The translations under genes were made by a program, and so were the position numbers. From positions 265,293-329,292 of the forward strand of contig JBBELK010001011.1 of assembly GCA_037783545.1 (NCBI GenBank): a stretch of DNA of 64,000 nucleotides, read 5' to 3'. A model generated the notes under the pieces. That model saw only the letters and a program-made list of their open reading frames with translations, had not been told where the DNA came from and made no database searches. Shown piece after piece: positions 36,508-48,324 of the stretch. Position 1 is the stretch's first letter, and each line of letters starts with the position of its first letter. The DNA is from Henricia sp. BOLD:AAB3569 (Eukaryota > Echinodermata > Asteroidea > Spinulosida > Echinasteridae).

Positions 36508-36646
36508 CTGGAAATATACGGATTGAGTGTGCGAAATTTCAGAATGGTAATGAGAAAAATATGACACATGATATGGTATCAAAATCTCAACACATGGGGA
36601 AAATCGGAGTGCTCAAAATGTGATCTGGTCACGCTCCTTTAAATTT
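36508..36646. repeat. Copy of the 7001-7295 MITE interior and right end
   Basis: Matches atatacggattgag, gcgaaatttcagaatg, atcaaaatctcaacac and cacgctc-ttaaa in order. Confidence 0.65.
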
Positions 36647-36969
36647 GGATACTTTGGATAAACTGAATGTAAATAATTAGGAATTAAAAGTGGGTTTGGC
36701 CAGTCTTAAACATACGTTTAAAACCAGCTAGGGCCCGCCTGGATGCTGATAATGCCTGAGCCGCCAGGCAAGGGTCATCATCAGCGTCAAGGCCCCAAGC
36801 GTCAACGGATTGTTTAAGACTGGCCAAACCCACTTTTAATCCCATTCATAAATACATTTGTGTAAATCGGTAAAACTTACAAAAATTAGCTTGTAAAACT
36901 TACCAAAATTAAACTTCTAGCTGTGCGTCGAGAAATGCAGGTTTGTTGTGTACGCGCACACACACGACC

Positions 36970-38449
36970 TGGGCCCAATTTCATAAAACATGTTAGCACC
37001 CGATTTTTGATTAAGCGGCGCATTAAGCGGCCGATGGCATTTCATAAAAGAATTAAGCAGTCTTTTTTTGCTTAAAGCCCTTAGCAAGCCAAATGGCATG
37101 CTAACGGCGCCATTTTTTTTTATTTTGTTCGTTGCGAAGCAAATTACTAGAGTAAATATGGTGTTGCAACGGCGCAGAATTAGAAGACGACGAGGAGATA
37201 TTCCTTTTGAGCGGCGATCTAAATTGTTTAGAGACCGAGAGAATCCGCTGGAGGTGTATAGTGCGGCGCAAGTCTGGCAGCGCTATCGATTTCGGCCGGG
37301 CACAATTTTACGTTTGACCGGATTGCTGTCAGAGGAATTAATGCACACAACCGATCGGAATATGGCCTTGCCTCCCATATTTCAGATTTGCCTGACACTC
37401 TTGTCGTCGGGCACTTTTGCGATTGTTGTTGGCGGCACGTACGGTCCCCATGGTCAGTCCCCTAACGGCATGGAGAGCGATAGCAAGGGGAGTCAAGGCC
37501 ATCGTAAAAGTGCTAGGCGATCAGCGCCAGCTTATTGCTTTTCCGCAACCTAGAGATGAGGAGAAGCTCACTAGCCTGGAACAAGGCTTCTTCAAAGTAG
37601 CTGGTAATTAGCCTAACTAGGCCTTAGGCCTACATTATTTTTTTAAAACTTGCATATGGCTAAGCTACAAAGATTAATAATAAATCCCTATTCAACACGT
37701 TCGAGTAAAAACTTCAAAAAGTTGAGTTGGGTTTTGAACCTAGCCTAGGTTCAATTTAGGCCTAGCGTCAGGCATGTTTAGGCCTACAATAGACGAAAGT
37801 TCAACTTACCGCTAACGAGGCTTATTCCTTTCGTCAATCATCAAATCCATGTGTGTCCCGTGTCGCACTGTGGACTTAGTGGTTCGACTGCGATTTCATG
37901 ACAAAATAATTTAGCATATACCCACTGTGACTTTTAGGTAGAAGAAAATTACAAACACGACTGACGCACTACGTTTTAACAATGTATCAAATTTCAACTG
38001 AGCTCTTTAGCCCTTACCTCTGCCCTACATACGTGACCCTATTCGGTAGTGCAATATTGTCAAATCGCCAATCGTTATGCAAATCACATAATGTATTATG
38101 CATGTTCAACAGTCTTACTGCAGAAAAGCAGTTATAAACACTCATTTCGTTTAACGTGTTGTCGCACGTACGTACATGTAGACGGCTAAACTTCGTCCAT
38201 TCACGCAAGCCAAAAAGAAACATTTGGCATGAAACATTCGCCCGGGAAAATAATTTAATAAATCAACGTGCAGCTATATCTGACAGTCACACAGCGGACG
38301 ATAAAGTGCAAAACAAAGGAGACGAACCGTGTTGCGCGCGCGCGCTTTTCATTGCTAAGCATAGCAAGCGGCTATGAATGGTAATTTTCGTGCTACGCTT
38401 AATCAAAAATTTTGATTAAGCATAACATGTTTTATGAAATTGGGCCCTG
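36970..38449. mobile_element. PIF/Harbinger element, degenerate
   Basis: Ends gggcccaatttcataaaaca and (inverse) tgttttatgaaattgggccc, a Harbinger-type terminus; the flanks share CTG. It carries only the N-terminal part of a transposase (37158-37611) and no DDE domain, so it is non-autonomous. Confidence 0.8.
37158..37611 (+). pseudogene. HARBI1-like transposase, N-terminal fragment
   Basis: From ATG at 37158 the frame reads RRRIRRRRGDIPFERR, FRDRENPLEVY, WQRYRFRPGTILRLTGLLSE and ALPPIFQICLTLLSSGTFAI, close to the N-terminal helices of PIF/Harbinger transposases. A frameshift near 37440 moves the homology to another frame (VKAIVKVLGDQRQL, EKLTSLEQGFFKVAG). It stops at gctggtaatt, which looks like the splice donor that precedes the family GVIGAIDGTHI segment. 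The DDE catalytic part is not in the element. Inactive as it stands. Confidence 0.75.
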
Positions 38450-38576
38450 GTAGATTTGTCACAGTGCATATTTTGCTTTGGGAGCGTGCAGTTTCTGTGT
38501 GCGTGTTCCATACGCGCTGACTAGGGCGCGGGCACAAGCGCGAGCAAGCCGGTCATTATCACTGGTCATTATCTCT

Positions 38577-39218
38577 TATTCATAAATACCTTGGACAGTT
38601 TACGCATCCCTATTGGCTGAAAGCACGTCACATGGGCAGTCTTAAATTAGCGATAAAGAATAGTGATAATGCCCGGCTGGCTGTCCCGCGTTTGTGCCGT
38701 AGTCAGCGCGTATATAGAAAACGCACATGCACAAAGAAACTGCACGCGCCTGAAAGCAAATTGTGCACTAATATCCATGTCGTGTGTGTGCGCGAGCAAC
38801 ACGCCTGCGTTACTCGTAACGCGCGCGATCGAACAAAAACAACATCACGACAGCTCGCAGTTGTACGAACGCCGTGTTGACACTAGACTGTAGGCATAGG
38901 AAAGTGAATGCAAAATATGGCAAAACGACGAGCTAATTTTGGTGAATTTTACCGATTTACACGAAAAGGTATATGAATGGGATTAAAAGTAGGTTCGGCC
39001 AATCTTAAACAACCCGTTTAAAACCAGCTAGGGGTCCTGGGCACTGATAATGCCCTCGCCTGGCGGCTCGGGCATTATCAGTGCCCAGGACCCCTAGCTG
39101 GCTTTAAACGTGTGTTTAAGATTGGCCAAACCTACTTTTAACCCCTAATTTAAAATACGGTCATGTGATGTGGTGTGCTCTCAGCCAATGCGGATGCATA
39201 AGGGTATTTATGAATTAC
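38577..39218. mobile_element. TTCATAAATACC element, copy C
   Basis: Ends ttattcataaatacc and (inverse) ggtatttatgaatta, with ttacgcatccctattggctg and cagccaatgcggatgcataa inside them. Noncoding. It contains the perfect hairpin at 39024-39101. Confidence 0.75.
39024..39101. repeat. Perfect hairpin, 32-bp arms, 14-nt loop
   Basis: Arm 39024-39055 starts ccagctaggggtcctgggca; arm 39070-39101 is its exact reverse complement. Weaker pairing extends outward through ttaaac and ggcca to about 38980-39140. Confidence 0.95.
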
Positions 39219-40960
39219 TTCTTAAGGCAAGAAACATGGGTCAAACAACAACAGTTATGCACCAGAATGTGCCAATATTAGTGAAAGGCAAATCAGCCAA
39301 ACATCAAATGAAGTCAGCCACAAAGTGCTTTTGGCCAAAATATGTTCAAGGGTGTTGACAAACATCAATGAACATATTTTCTGACTATCTCCAAATGAAA
39401 GTACAAATTCAGATTATACAAGGTATTACGAGGTCAGAGAATGTAGTTCAAACCCAAAGTTAAATGTTCTAATGCATCCAGATGTGTGGCTGTCTCCACC
39501 AACTGTTACATTACCTTCTGCAGGAATGTTCATGTAGATAAACAATGTCAAGGGGAAATGTCCAAAATGCTGTGGAACTCAAAACAATACGCTATCTGGA
39601 AGTGTTTGTGTAGAAATGCGCGGCCGAACAATGGCGGCGCGTAGAAGGGTATTAACGCGTCACTTTGCTCTTGTTTTGCTGCAGTATGTAGGCTATACAA
39701 TGCATATTATGCGTATAGAGTAGGAGTATTGGGAAATTTGTTATTTTGGAAATGTGTGTGTCTCCTTTCAAAGAATTTAAGAAAGTTTACGTTAATCCCG
39801 TAACGTGTTGACAATCCCTTAAGTTATAGGCTAGCGTCCTATAGGCTACATGTATATTTCGAAACCGGGTCACGGCTGAACAATGGATCAGGCCAATTTA
39901 ACAGCTAAAGTCCATGGGCCAGAGGCCAAAATTTCACTTATTGGTACCACCTGAGGTGGCAAAATCTAAATGCATTTTTTTGAAAGGTCTATATCTAGGG
40001 ATGATAAATTGATGTGATAGCAATCCCAGGGTGGCAGCTTAGTGGTAGAGAATGCCTACTTTTTAAGCCTAGTCAGAATGAAGCTTCTTCATAAATCCTT
40101 AGCACTTGGGTTAGGATATGGTTGAACAATTCGCAATTACACCATTATGCTTTGTTGTATGATGATGAAACTTGGTCAAATTGTTGTTTAGCTATAGCTT
40201 TTAAAAATGACGTCACGTAAAAATATATTTTGTCTCTAGAGGGCGCTGTTCATAGACGTATATAATGTGTTCATATATTACACAATTTTGTTTAGATGCT
40301 AAACAGTATTTTAAACATTAATCTTTTGTTCTTGTCCCCTGTGAAACAAACCAAACTTAATTAACGGTTTAAAAGTGTTGGTTTAGGTATGTTTTAACTA
40401 TTTAGACGGTAACATTTAAAAACATTGCCAGTATAGCACCTGTCTGAGTAACAGTATTGTCTATACATCATATATGTACATTGTAGTATTTATATTAGCA
40501 TCATGTGTACATGTATGTTGTTATCACCTATGTCTCAAATGTGCTTCCAAAGACATCACAAATTAAGTAACCATACTCCACGTGATGGTGAAATTCACAT
40601 GATGACAAATTTATTGCCATGGCAACTATATATAGAGGGCGCTATACTTGGATGATTATTTTGTACATGTATATGACACTTAATTAGAGCAACTTGTATG
40701 ACCATACAATATCCTGTGCACATAAATAGTTACAAATAACCTGCTCTTCAGTGGTGCATCTTGCCAGCTGCATTGTAAGGCAAATTGTATATGAAAAGTG
40801 ACAGCTACAATGTAGGGTTACTATTAACAACGGATAGAAAGTTGGCAACAGCCAATTCATTTAGCTACAGGGTTAACTTCATTGTGTTAGGGAACAGCGT
40901 GAGTCAATCTGCCCGAGAATTCCGAGTGCCTATCACAGGAGATACCAGAATCTTCAGGTT
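39219..40960. other. Intergenic DNA
   Basis: No gene recognised. ACATGTA-rich and AT-rich. A short ttagtggtagag word near 40050 resembles a tRNA box A but has no box B partner. Confidence 0.5.
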
Positions 40961-42379
40961 ACACCGTTCTCAGATCCGAGATACCTCCGGTATCTCAAAA
41001 CCGACTTGACCATTCTTGTCCTTTACACACGTAGTAACCAACTCCCTAACCCAACAAAATATTTGGAAAATCCATCTCCACCAAATACACTTGAATAACG
41101 GAAATCTCCATTTAACTTTGGTGGAACACGTCACTGATCCTATAAACTCGGAAAGAAAAAATACCAATTCGTTATCAAAAATAATCCAAAACATACAATT
41201 AATCGGGATAGCCCATACAACAAAAATCAGGTAATTTACCAAAAACCCACACTCAAGGGTAACTATTGAAATTACCAAAACAAAAACTATACCTCAAAAA
41301 TAGCTATCCCACCCAACGGATTCTTAAATTTAACGTGTACGAATGACACAAAATCCCAAAAATATAAACTGTGGAAATAAAAAATAAACAAAATAACACA
41401 ACACATCGGTAAAACTCCAACTATAAAGGACTACAACACATTGCAATTAACTCGATTTTGATTGCAAATACCCTAAAAAGGTCCTTTGCCACAAAATAGG
41501 AACACAATCCGATGATAAATTTCCACCTACGGATCACACGCAGATATCAGGATTTTCCTCTCTGCTGAACACGAATGCTCATTGGACAACGGAACCAAAC
41601 AATGGGAGGTCACGCAGAGCATGATGCATCCACGACGCATAAAGAGCTGGGAAACCCACACCAAACCAACTAACTGCAACAATGACGTGGTCGAAACACA
41701 CCAGGCCTGTCAAGCCAGCAATGTGTCTCAACTTAACCGTATATACAACAGACACATCACCAAACTTTGACAGTCTCTACCATAACCTAGACCAACTAAA
41801 AGCAGAAATTGCGCAAAAAAGCGCAAAAAAATAGATCGCTCAACTCAAAACAAGAGATAAACGCCTTGACAAAAATTACCCAAACACTACATAATATAAC
41901 ATAAACAGCAGCATATCGTTATATTCATACCGAAACGCCTAAAAAAAGTCAAAACTGAGAGATCACCAAACTTTGAAAAAAAGCAAACCAACTACAAATG
42001 GTTGCGAACGCAAACTGTAAAAACCTAACTAGCAACAACCTTTGAACAACTACCAACCTATCCAAAACAAATCCTTCAGGAACTGAAAAATATACCGCTT
42101 TGGGTAAACAACTAAGAGTTTGTTCCGACAATTGCTAAAACATTGGGAAAAATCTACGAGCGGTAGATAACCTTAAAACACCCATAAATGAGAGTGGCCA
42201 GAATGTTAAACACGCAAAAATCCTTTCTAACACCAAACGGCGACAACAATAAAGCATGCCGGCACACGCCTAAACAAGCCAACGTATAAAAATAATGAAA
42301 GGACAAAACTCCACTCAGTGTTAATATCCATAACAATACCAGTGACAAACCAGAACTATAAAAAGAGCAGTCACTGAAC
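40961..42379. other. A/C-rich, G-poor stretch left of the inverted DIRS pair
   Basis: The plus strand is strongly A and C biased (ccaacaaaatatttggaaaa, acaacaaaaatcagg). Frames on either strand show no family motif. It could be the remnant of a retroposed strand-biased sequence. It stops exactly where the DIRS-like arm begins. Confidence 0.5.
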
Positions 42380-42414
42380 TATGGAATTCCATATGTGCCA
42401 ATCAATCGGTGTCT

Positions 42415-42555
42415 TCTTTTTTTCCAGTCGCATTTTTTTTTTCGTCGCATTTAACTTTGTTGGTCGCATTTGTTTTTCCGTCGCATTTATTTTTTCGTCG
42501 CATTTGATTTTTTTGGTCGCATTTGATTTTTTTCCGTCGCATTTTTTTTTCGACT
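42415..42555. repeat. TCGCATTTT tandem words, left end
   Basis: About nine irregular repeats of gtcgcatttttttt-like words just inside the left terminus; mirrored at 47960-48165. Confidence 0.8.
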
Positions 42556-42774
42556 ACTGCTACTCACGTCTGTTCAAGGCCCATAGAGATAACGGGCACA
42601 GACTATTTTTCTGGGCTTGGACGCGTGATTCCACGCCGCCGGAGTCGAGTAGAATCGATATATTTTGAGGAATCGATTACCTGTAGAAATCGATTACCTG
42701 TAGAAATCGATTCCCTTTTATCTAGAACCAATAAATGAAATGAATGAAATCAAATTAACCCGAAGGCATTTTTC

Positions 42775-43266
42775 TTATGGATCTGACCCCTGAAACACCC
42801 TGATGACTAGCTGAACCTGGTGCATCGTTTGTACTGGTGACGCGCCGTAGATCAACCAGTCGTCCAGGTACATGCAAAGGTTGACACCCTGCAGCCTGAG
42901 GTACGCTCCCACCGCCCTGGTAACCATCGTGAACACCCTGGGCGAAGTGGAAAGCCCGAAGGGGAGGCACGTCCATTTGTACGTCTGGCCCAGGATTTCG
43001 AATCTGAGCCAGTGCTGGTCTAGGGACGAGACCGGGACGTGCAGGTAGGCATCCTTCAAATCGATACTGAGGATGCCCACCTTCCCTTTAGCGGGCAGCG
43101 TAGGATGGACGCAAAAGTCTCCATCCTGAACTTGCGGGGCCGTATGAAACGTTTCATAGTCCCCGGTCTTCTTGGGAGCCAAGAAGAACGTCAACCAAAA
43201 CCCCTCGCGAAATGGGAGGGGAGAGGGGGGGGGGGAGGTCGACCGGAGAGATCGCGCCTTTGGCAA
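42775..43266 (-). pseudogene. DIRS-like reverse transcriptase fragment, left arm
   Basis: Reads SIDLKDAYLHVPV, LPFGLSTSPRVFT and MYLDDWL, the usual DIRS reverse transcriptase blocks. Only the front of the domain is present. Fossil. Confidence 0.8.
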
Positions 43267-43634
43267 GCAGGGCCGAGATCTCTGTCATAAGGATGACATC
43301 CTTCTGACCCCCATCCTGTGGATAAGGGGTAGGTTTCGGTTAAAAAGTCGCTGGGGGTACCGCCGTGAATTCCAGGCGATAACCCCGAGACACAATCTCC
43401 AGAACCCAAGCGCCCGGGGAGCTGAGATGGCTGGCCACTCCGGAGCATACAACCGAATGCGGCCGCCCACCGGAGGTGGTAAGGATCCCGTTACATGAGG
43501 GGATTCCGCGGCCGCCAAGCCCTCAGGACCGACGTTGCTTCCCCTTCTTTGGGCCCTTGCCCTTCGAATTGGGAGGCTGGCCAGACCTGGCCCTGAATTT
43601 CTTCTGAGAAGAACCCGGGGCACCGGACTGCCTG

Positions 43635-45385
43635 GTGTCCTGGGAAGTGCCTGACTTCCCCTGCTTGGCGGGCGTGCCAGAGCTTGCCCTTGCTCGAAGG
43701 TTTTTTGGGAACCAGAAACATTTGCCTGTGCTTGCTTTAGCGCTTGCTCACTCTCAACCCGCTCAGCCAAAGCGAGCAGGGAAGAACAGAACGCGCCTCC
43801 GAAGAGGACGTCCTGTTTCTCAGGCTTGGTCTTCGAGACCTCAGAAGCCAGGTCTGAGCTTAGCGACCAGAGGGAAAAAAATACATTTTACGCCGGAGGG
43901 TCAGCGCCATCGAGGTCTCCGTCTGCCGGGTTACAAGCGCGGCCATTACCATGGCAGCATCGGAGACTTCCGTGGCGGCATCTGCTCTGTCGCCCATAAC
44001 AACCGACGCATGTCGTGGGCGACGATCATGGAGAAGGCGCCTATAGCCGAAGGCTGGAGGACACCGCCAAGTCAAGAAGGCGCAGCTGTTCCTCCCAGAA
44101 GGGAGAGAAGACCGCTGGAGGTCCATTGGTCGACGGTAGCCTAGCGGCGACGTCATGGTCCATGGAGGATGTCCTCAGGAAGGAGTCATAAGCCTAGTCC
44201 GGAATGATCTGGTGAAACCCTTCACCGAGAAAATTCCAGACTTCTGGGGAACAGCCCCGACCTGTCCCACACTATACGAACGTCTGTGGGCAAGGAGCAT
44301 GCCTGGACCCGTGGAGTCGGGAGAAGAGGAAAGCCAAGATCGAGTTGGCCCTTCTCCGCCTACTGCTCGGGCGCACAGGACAAGCCGAGCTTCTCGGTCG
44401 CCCTACGAACCACAGCAGGGGTACACGCTGGAAGAGTGTCCACCTCCTCTGGGTCCATAGTGGCCGCCGGCTGGGCCAGGACGGATGTAGCCTCGTCAGG
44501 AGGATCGTCCGAACCCGAGTCATCCTCACCGCTGCTAGCCTCCGATACATCGAAGGTTAGTGGGCGGTAGGAACCCGCGGAAGACGGGGCAGCCGATGGA
44601 ACCAAAGGAGAATGAGCGGGCGCGCATCCATCTGGGTAGAGGGCGCCGTTCCCGATGGACCTGGGGGCTCGTGAGCCGGCACTGACTGGTCAGCCCCAGT
44701 AGAACGGTTGGGCTGGACCCGACCGAGCCCCAACGATGGCCCAAGCCGGTTCTCCGTAGGCTCGACGCCTCTTGTCCCTGAAGTTACGCTATCCGAGGGA
44801 CGGGGGTCACTTGCGTAACCGCCGTGCTCAGCTCTCATACTTGGGCCTACCGAATCGGCAGTACCCCCTTCCTTTGAAGAGAGAGATGAGTTCCCGTAAC
44901 AACGGTGTGTAGCGGCCCCAACTGACCCAAGACCAGGGGGCGAGCAGCCGGTGGTCGGGTAACGGCGTAGCCATAGTCCAGTGGAGCTTCCGCTAGCGGG
45001 AGCCCCGGTCGAAAACCCGTGCCGGACTGGTCCACCCCGACGTGCCAACCAGGCTGGGGTGTATTGGTTACGTACTGCTGGGCAGCTAACTCCGAAGGGA
45101 CTAGCTGTTGCAGGTACTCAGCACCGGCGGGACCCAGCCAAACTGGCTGACCCGCCTGTGCCCCGGTAGCATAAGCACTAACGTCATGTCCAGCTACCGG
45201 GTCTCCCGCGGTCGGGGACGGTGCAGGAAACCCATCGCTGAACGCGGTCGCGGGTGTACCCGTGTAGACGGTCGAAACTGGCCGGGCCAGTTGGGCCATG
45301 AACGGGAAAGATCCCTGCCGCGGCACACCGCTTCCCGGCCTAAACTGGGTAGGTGTCGGGTGAGCCGGCGGCTGAGGAAACCCTC
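43635..45385 (-). other. Gag-like region, left arm
   Basis: Minus-strand frames rich in Pro, Gly, Ala and Gln (for example AGAEYLQQLVPSELAAQQYV at the 5' end) with a mirror in the right arm. Its position before the reverse transcriptase fits DIRS gag. Fossil, interrupted. Confidence 0.5.
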
Positions 45386-45439
45386 AGAGTCGGACCCCTG
45401 AAAACCTCTAGGTGATTTCACATGGAATGACCCAGCTAT

Positions 45440-47350
45440 GCGGGGTTTCCTCAGCCGCCGGCTCACCCGACACCTACCCAGTTTGGGCCGGGAAGCGGTG
45501 TGCCGCGGCAGGGATCTTTCCCGTTCATGGCCCAACTGACCCGGCCAGTTTCGACCTTCGACCGCGTTCAGCGCAGGGTATCCTGCACCGTCCCCGACCG
45601 CGGGAGACCGGTAGCTGGACATGACGTTGGTGCTTATGCTACCGGGGCACAGGCGGGTCAGCCAGTTTGGCTGGGTCCCGCTGGTGCTGAGTACCTGCCA
45701 CAGATAGTCCCTTCGGAGTTAGCTGCCCAGCAGTACGTAACCAATACACCCCAGCCTGGTTGGCACGTCGGGGTGGACAAGTCCGGCACAGGTTCTCGAC
45801 CGGGGCTCCCGCTAGCGGGAGCTCCACCGGACTATGGCTACGCCGTGACCACCGGCTGCTCGCCCCCCTGGTCTTGGGTCAGTTGGGGCCGCTACCGAAC
45901 GACCTCTGGTTAGCGAGGTACGTAGCACCGTTGTTACGGGAACTCATCTCTCTCTTCAAAGGAAGGGGTACTGTCGATTCGGTAGGCCCAGGTATGAGAG
46001 CTGAGCACGGCGGTTACGCAAGTGACCCCCGTCCCTCGGATAGCGTAACTTCAGGGACAGGAGGCGTCGAGCATACGGAGAACCGGCTTGGGCCATCGTT
46101 GGGGCTCGGTCGGGTCCAGCCCAACCGTTGTACTGGGGCTTACCAGTCAGTGCCGGCTCACGAGCCCCCAGGTCCATCGGGAACGGCGCCCTCTACCCAG
46201 ATGGATGCGCGCCCGCTCCTTCTCCTTTGGTTCCATCAGCTGCCCCGTCTTCCGCGGGTTCCTACCGCCCACTAACCTTCGATGTCTCAGAGGCTAGCAG
46301 CGGTGAGGATGACTCGGGTTCGGACGATCCTCCTGACGAGGCTACATCCGTCCTGGCCCAGCCGGCGGCCACTATGGACCCAGAGAAGGTGGACACTCTT
46401 CCAGCGTGTACCCCTGCTGTGGTGCGTAGGATGACCGAGAAGCTCGGCTTGTCCTGTGCGCCCGAGCACAGGAGAAGGGCCAACTCGATCTCGGCTTTCC
46501 TTTTCTACCGCCTCCACGGGTCCAGGCATATGCTCCTTGCCCCACAGACGTTTTTCTACTGTGGAACAGGTCGGGGGCTGTTCCCCAGAAGTCTGGAATG
46601 TTCTCGGTGAAGGGTTTCACTAGATAATTCCGGACTAGGGAGAAGGCTTATGACTCCTTCCTGAGGACACCCTCCATGGACCATGACGTCGCCGCTAGGC
46701 TACCGTCGACCAAGGGACCTCCAGCAGTCTTCTCTCCCTTCTGGGAGGAACAGCTGCGCTTTCTTGACTTGGCGGTGTCCTCCAGCCTTCGGCTATAGGC
46801 GCCTTCTCCATGATCGTCGCCTACGACATGCGTCTGTTGTTATGGGCGACAGAGCAGATGCCGCTACGGAGGTCTCCGATGCTGCCATGGTAATGGCCGC
46901 GCTTGTAACCCGGCAGACGGAGACCTCGATGGCGCTGAACCTCCGGCGTAAAAATTTATGTTTTTCCCTCTGGTCGCTAAGCTCAGACCTGGCTTCTGAG
47001 GTCTCGAAGACCAAGCCTGAGAAACAGGACGTCCTCTTCGGAGGCGCGTTCTGTTCTTCCCTGCTCGCTTTGGCCGAGCGGTTTGAGAGTGAGCAAGCGC
47101 TAAAGCAAGCACAGGCAAAGGTTTCTGGTTCCCAAAAAACATTCGAGCAAGAAGAGCAAGGGCAAGCGCCCTTCCAGGTTGGAGCTCTGGCACGCCCGCC
47201 AAGTAGGGGAAGTCAGGCACTTCCCAGGACACCAGAAGAAATTCAGGGCCAGGTCTGGCCAGCTTCCCAATTCGAAGGGCAAGGGCCCAAAGAATGGGAA
47301 GCAACGTCGGTCCTGAGGGCTTGGCGGCCGCGGAATCCCCTCATGTAACG
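45440..47350 (+). other. Gag-like region, right arm
   Basis: Plus-strand mirror of the left arm gag-like region: the same AGAEYL-QIVPSELAAQQYV type reading, then long Ser/Pro/Arg-rich frames. Fossil, interrupted. Confidence 0.5.
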
Positions 47351-47390
47351 GGATCCTTACCACCTCCGGTGGGCGGCCGCCTTCGGTTGT

Positions 47391-47765
47391 ATGCTCCGGA
47401 GTGGCCAGCCATCTCAGCTCCCCGGGCGCTTGGGTTCTGGAGATTGTGTCTCGGGGTTATCGCCTGGAATTCACGGCGGTACCCCCAGCGACTTCTTAAC
47501 CGAAACCTACCCCTTATCCACAGGATGGGGGTCAGAAGGATGTCATCCTGATACAGAGGTCTCGGCCCTGCTTGCCAAGGTCTCGTCCCTAGACCAGCGC
47601 TGGCTCAGATTCGAAATCCTGGGCCAGACGTACGAATGGACGTGCCTCCCATTCGGGCTTTCCACTTCGCCCAGGGTGTTCACGATGGTTACCAGGGTGG
47701 TGGGAGCGTACCTCAGGCTGCAGGGTGTCAACCTTTGCATGTACCTGGACGACTGGTTGTTCTAG
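47391..47765 (+). pseudogene. DIRS-like reverse transcriptase fragment, right arm
   Basis: Mirror of the left-arm fragment: LRFEILGQTY, LPFGLSTSPRVFT and MYLDDWL end close to the terminal region. Fossil. Confidence 0.8.
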
Positions 47766-47959
47766 AATCTAGATGAAAGGGAATCGATTTCGACAGGGAA
47801 TCGATTTCTACGGTAATCGATTCCTCAAAAAATATCGAAACGCGATTCGAAGTGGAATCGATTCTTCTCGACTCCGGCGGCGTGGAATCACGCGCCCAAG
47901 CCCAGAAAAATAGTCTGTGACCGTTATCTATATGGGCCTTGAACAGACGTGAGTAGCAG

Positions 47960-48165
47960 TAGTCGAAAAAAACTGCAACGGAAAAAAATAAAATGCGACA
48001 AAAAAAAATGCGACGGAAAAAATAAAGGGGACAAACAAAATTAAATGCGACGAAAAAAAAAATGCGACGAAAACAAAAAATGCGACGAGAAAAAAATGCG
48101 ACGAAAAACAAAATGCGACTAAAAACAAAAATACGACGGGAAAAAAAATGCGACGGGGAAAAAAA
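47960..48165. repeat. AAAATGCGA tandem words, right end
   Basis: Reverse-complement counterpart of the left-end words, with more copies (aaaaaaatgcgacg repeated). Confidence 0.8.
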
Positions 48166-48204
48166 GAAGACGCCGATTGATTGGCACATATGGAATTCCA
48201 TACT

Positions 48205-48232
48205 AATGTGATAACCGCTACACCACGGAATC
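48205..48232 (-). pseudogene. tRNA-Val fragment at the array edge
   Basis: aatgtgataaccgctacacc then acggaatc is the 5' third of a tRNA-Val gene (minus strand). The rest is replaced by the end of the DIRS-like pair. It is followed by the spacer that normally follows the TAC gene. Confidence 0.8.
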
Positions 48233-48324
48233 AGGTCGTGCCATGTGTTCCATTCTTTGTACTGTATTTTAGTGCATCCAAGACGGCAGTAGATGACTAA
48301 TTCCTGCCAAAAGAGATAGATTCA

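Larger units (their letters stand above)
36660..38590. repeat. TTCATAAATACC repeat, copy B (inverted against C), split by a Harbinger element
   Basis: Carries the hairpin gtttggccagtcttaaac with agactggccaaacccac (36690-36840), then, past the Harbinger insert, ccatacgcgctgactagggc and tcttattcataaatacc. It abuts copy C tail to tail near 38577. Confidence 0.65.
42380..48202. mobile_element. DIRS-like retroelement pair in a giant inverted repeat
   Basis: Left arm 42380-45385 (genes on the minus strand) and right arm 45440-48202 (genes on the plus strand) are reverse complements with scattered differences and indels, around a spacer of about 55 bp. Each outer end reads tatggaattccatatgtgcc (in its own orientation), then a run of tcgcatttt words. 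Each arm holds a gag-like region near the centre and the start of a reverse transcriptase near the outside. RNase H and tyrosine recombinase parts are absent. Broken fossil with many interruptions; the arms look similar enough to be fairly recent. Confidence 0.8.

Noticed and set aside
40024-40095. Possible tRNA at ttagtggtagag
   Set aside because: Box A-like word only; no box B and no paired acceptor arms.
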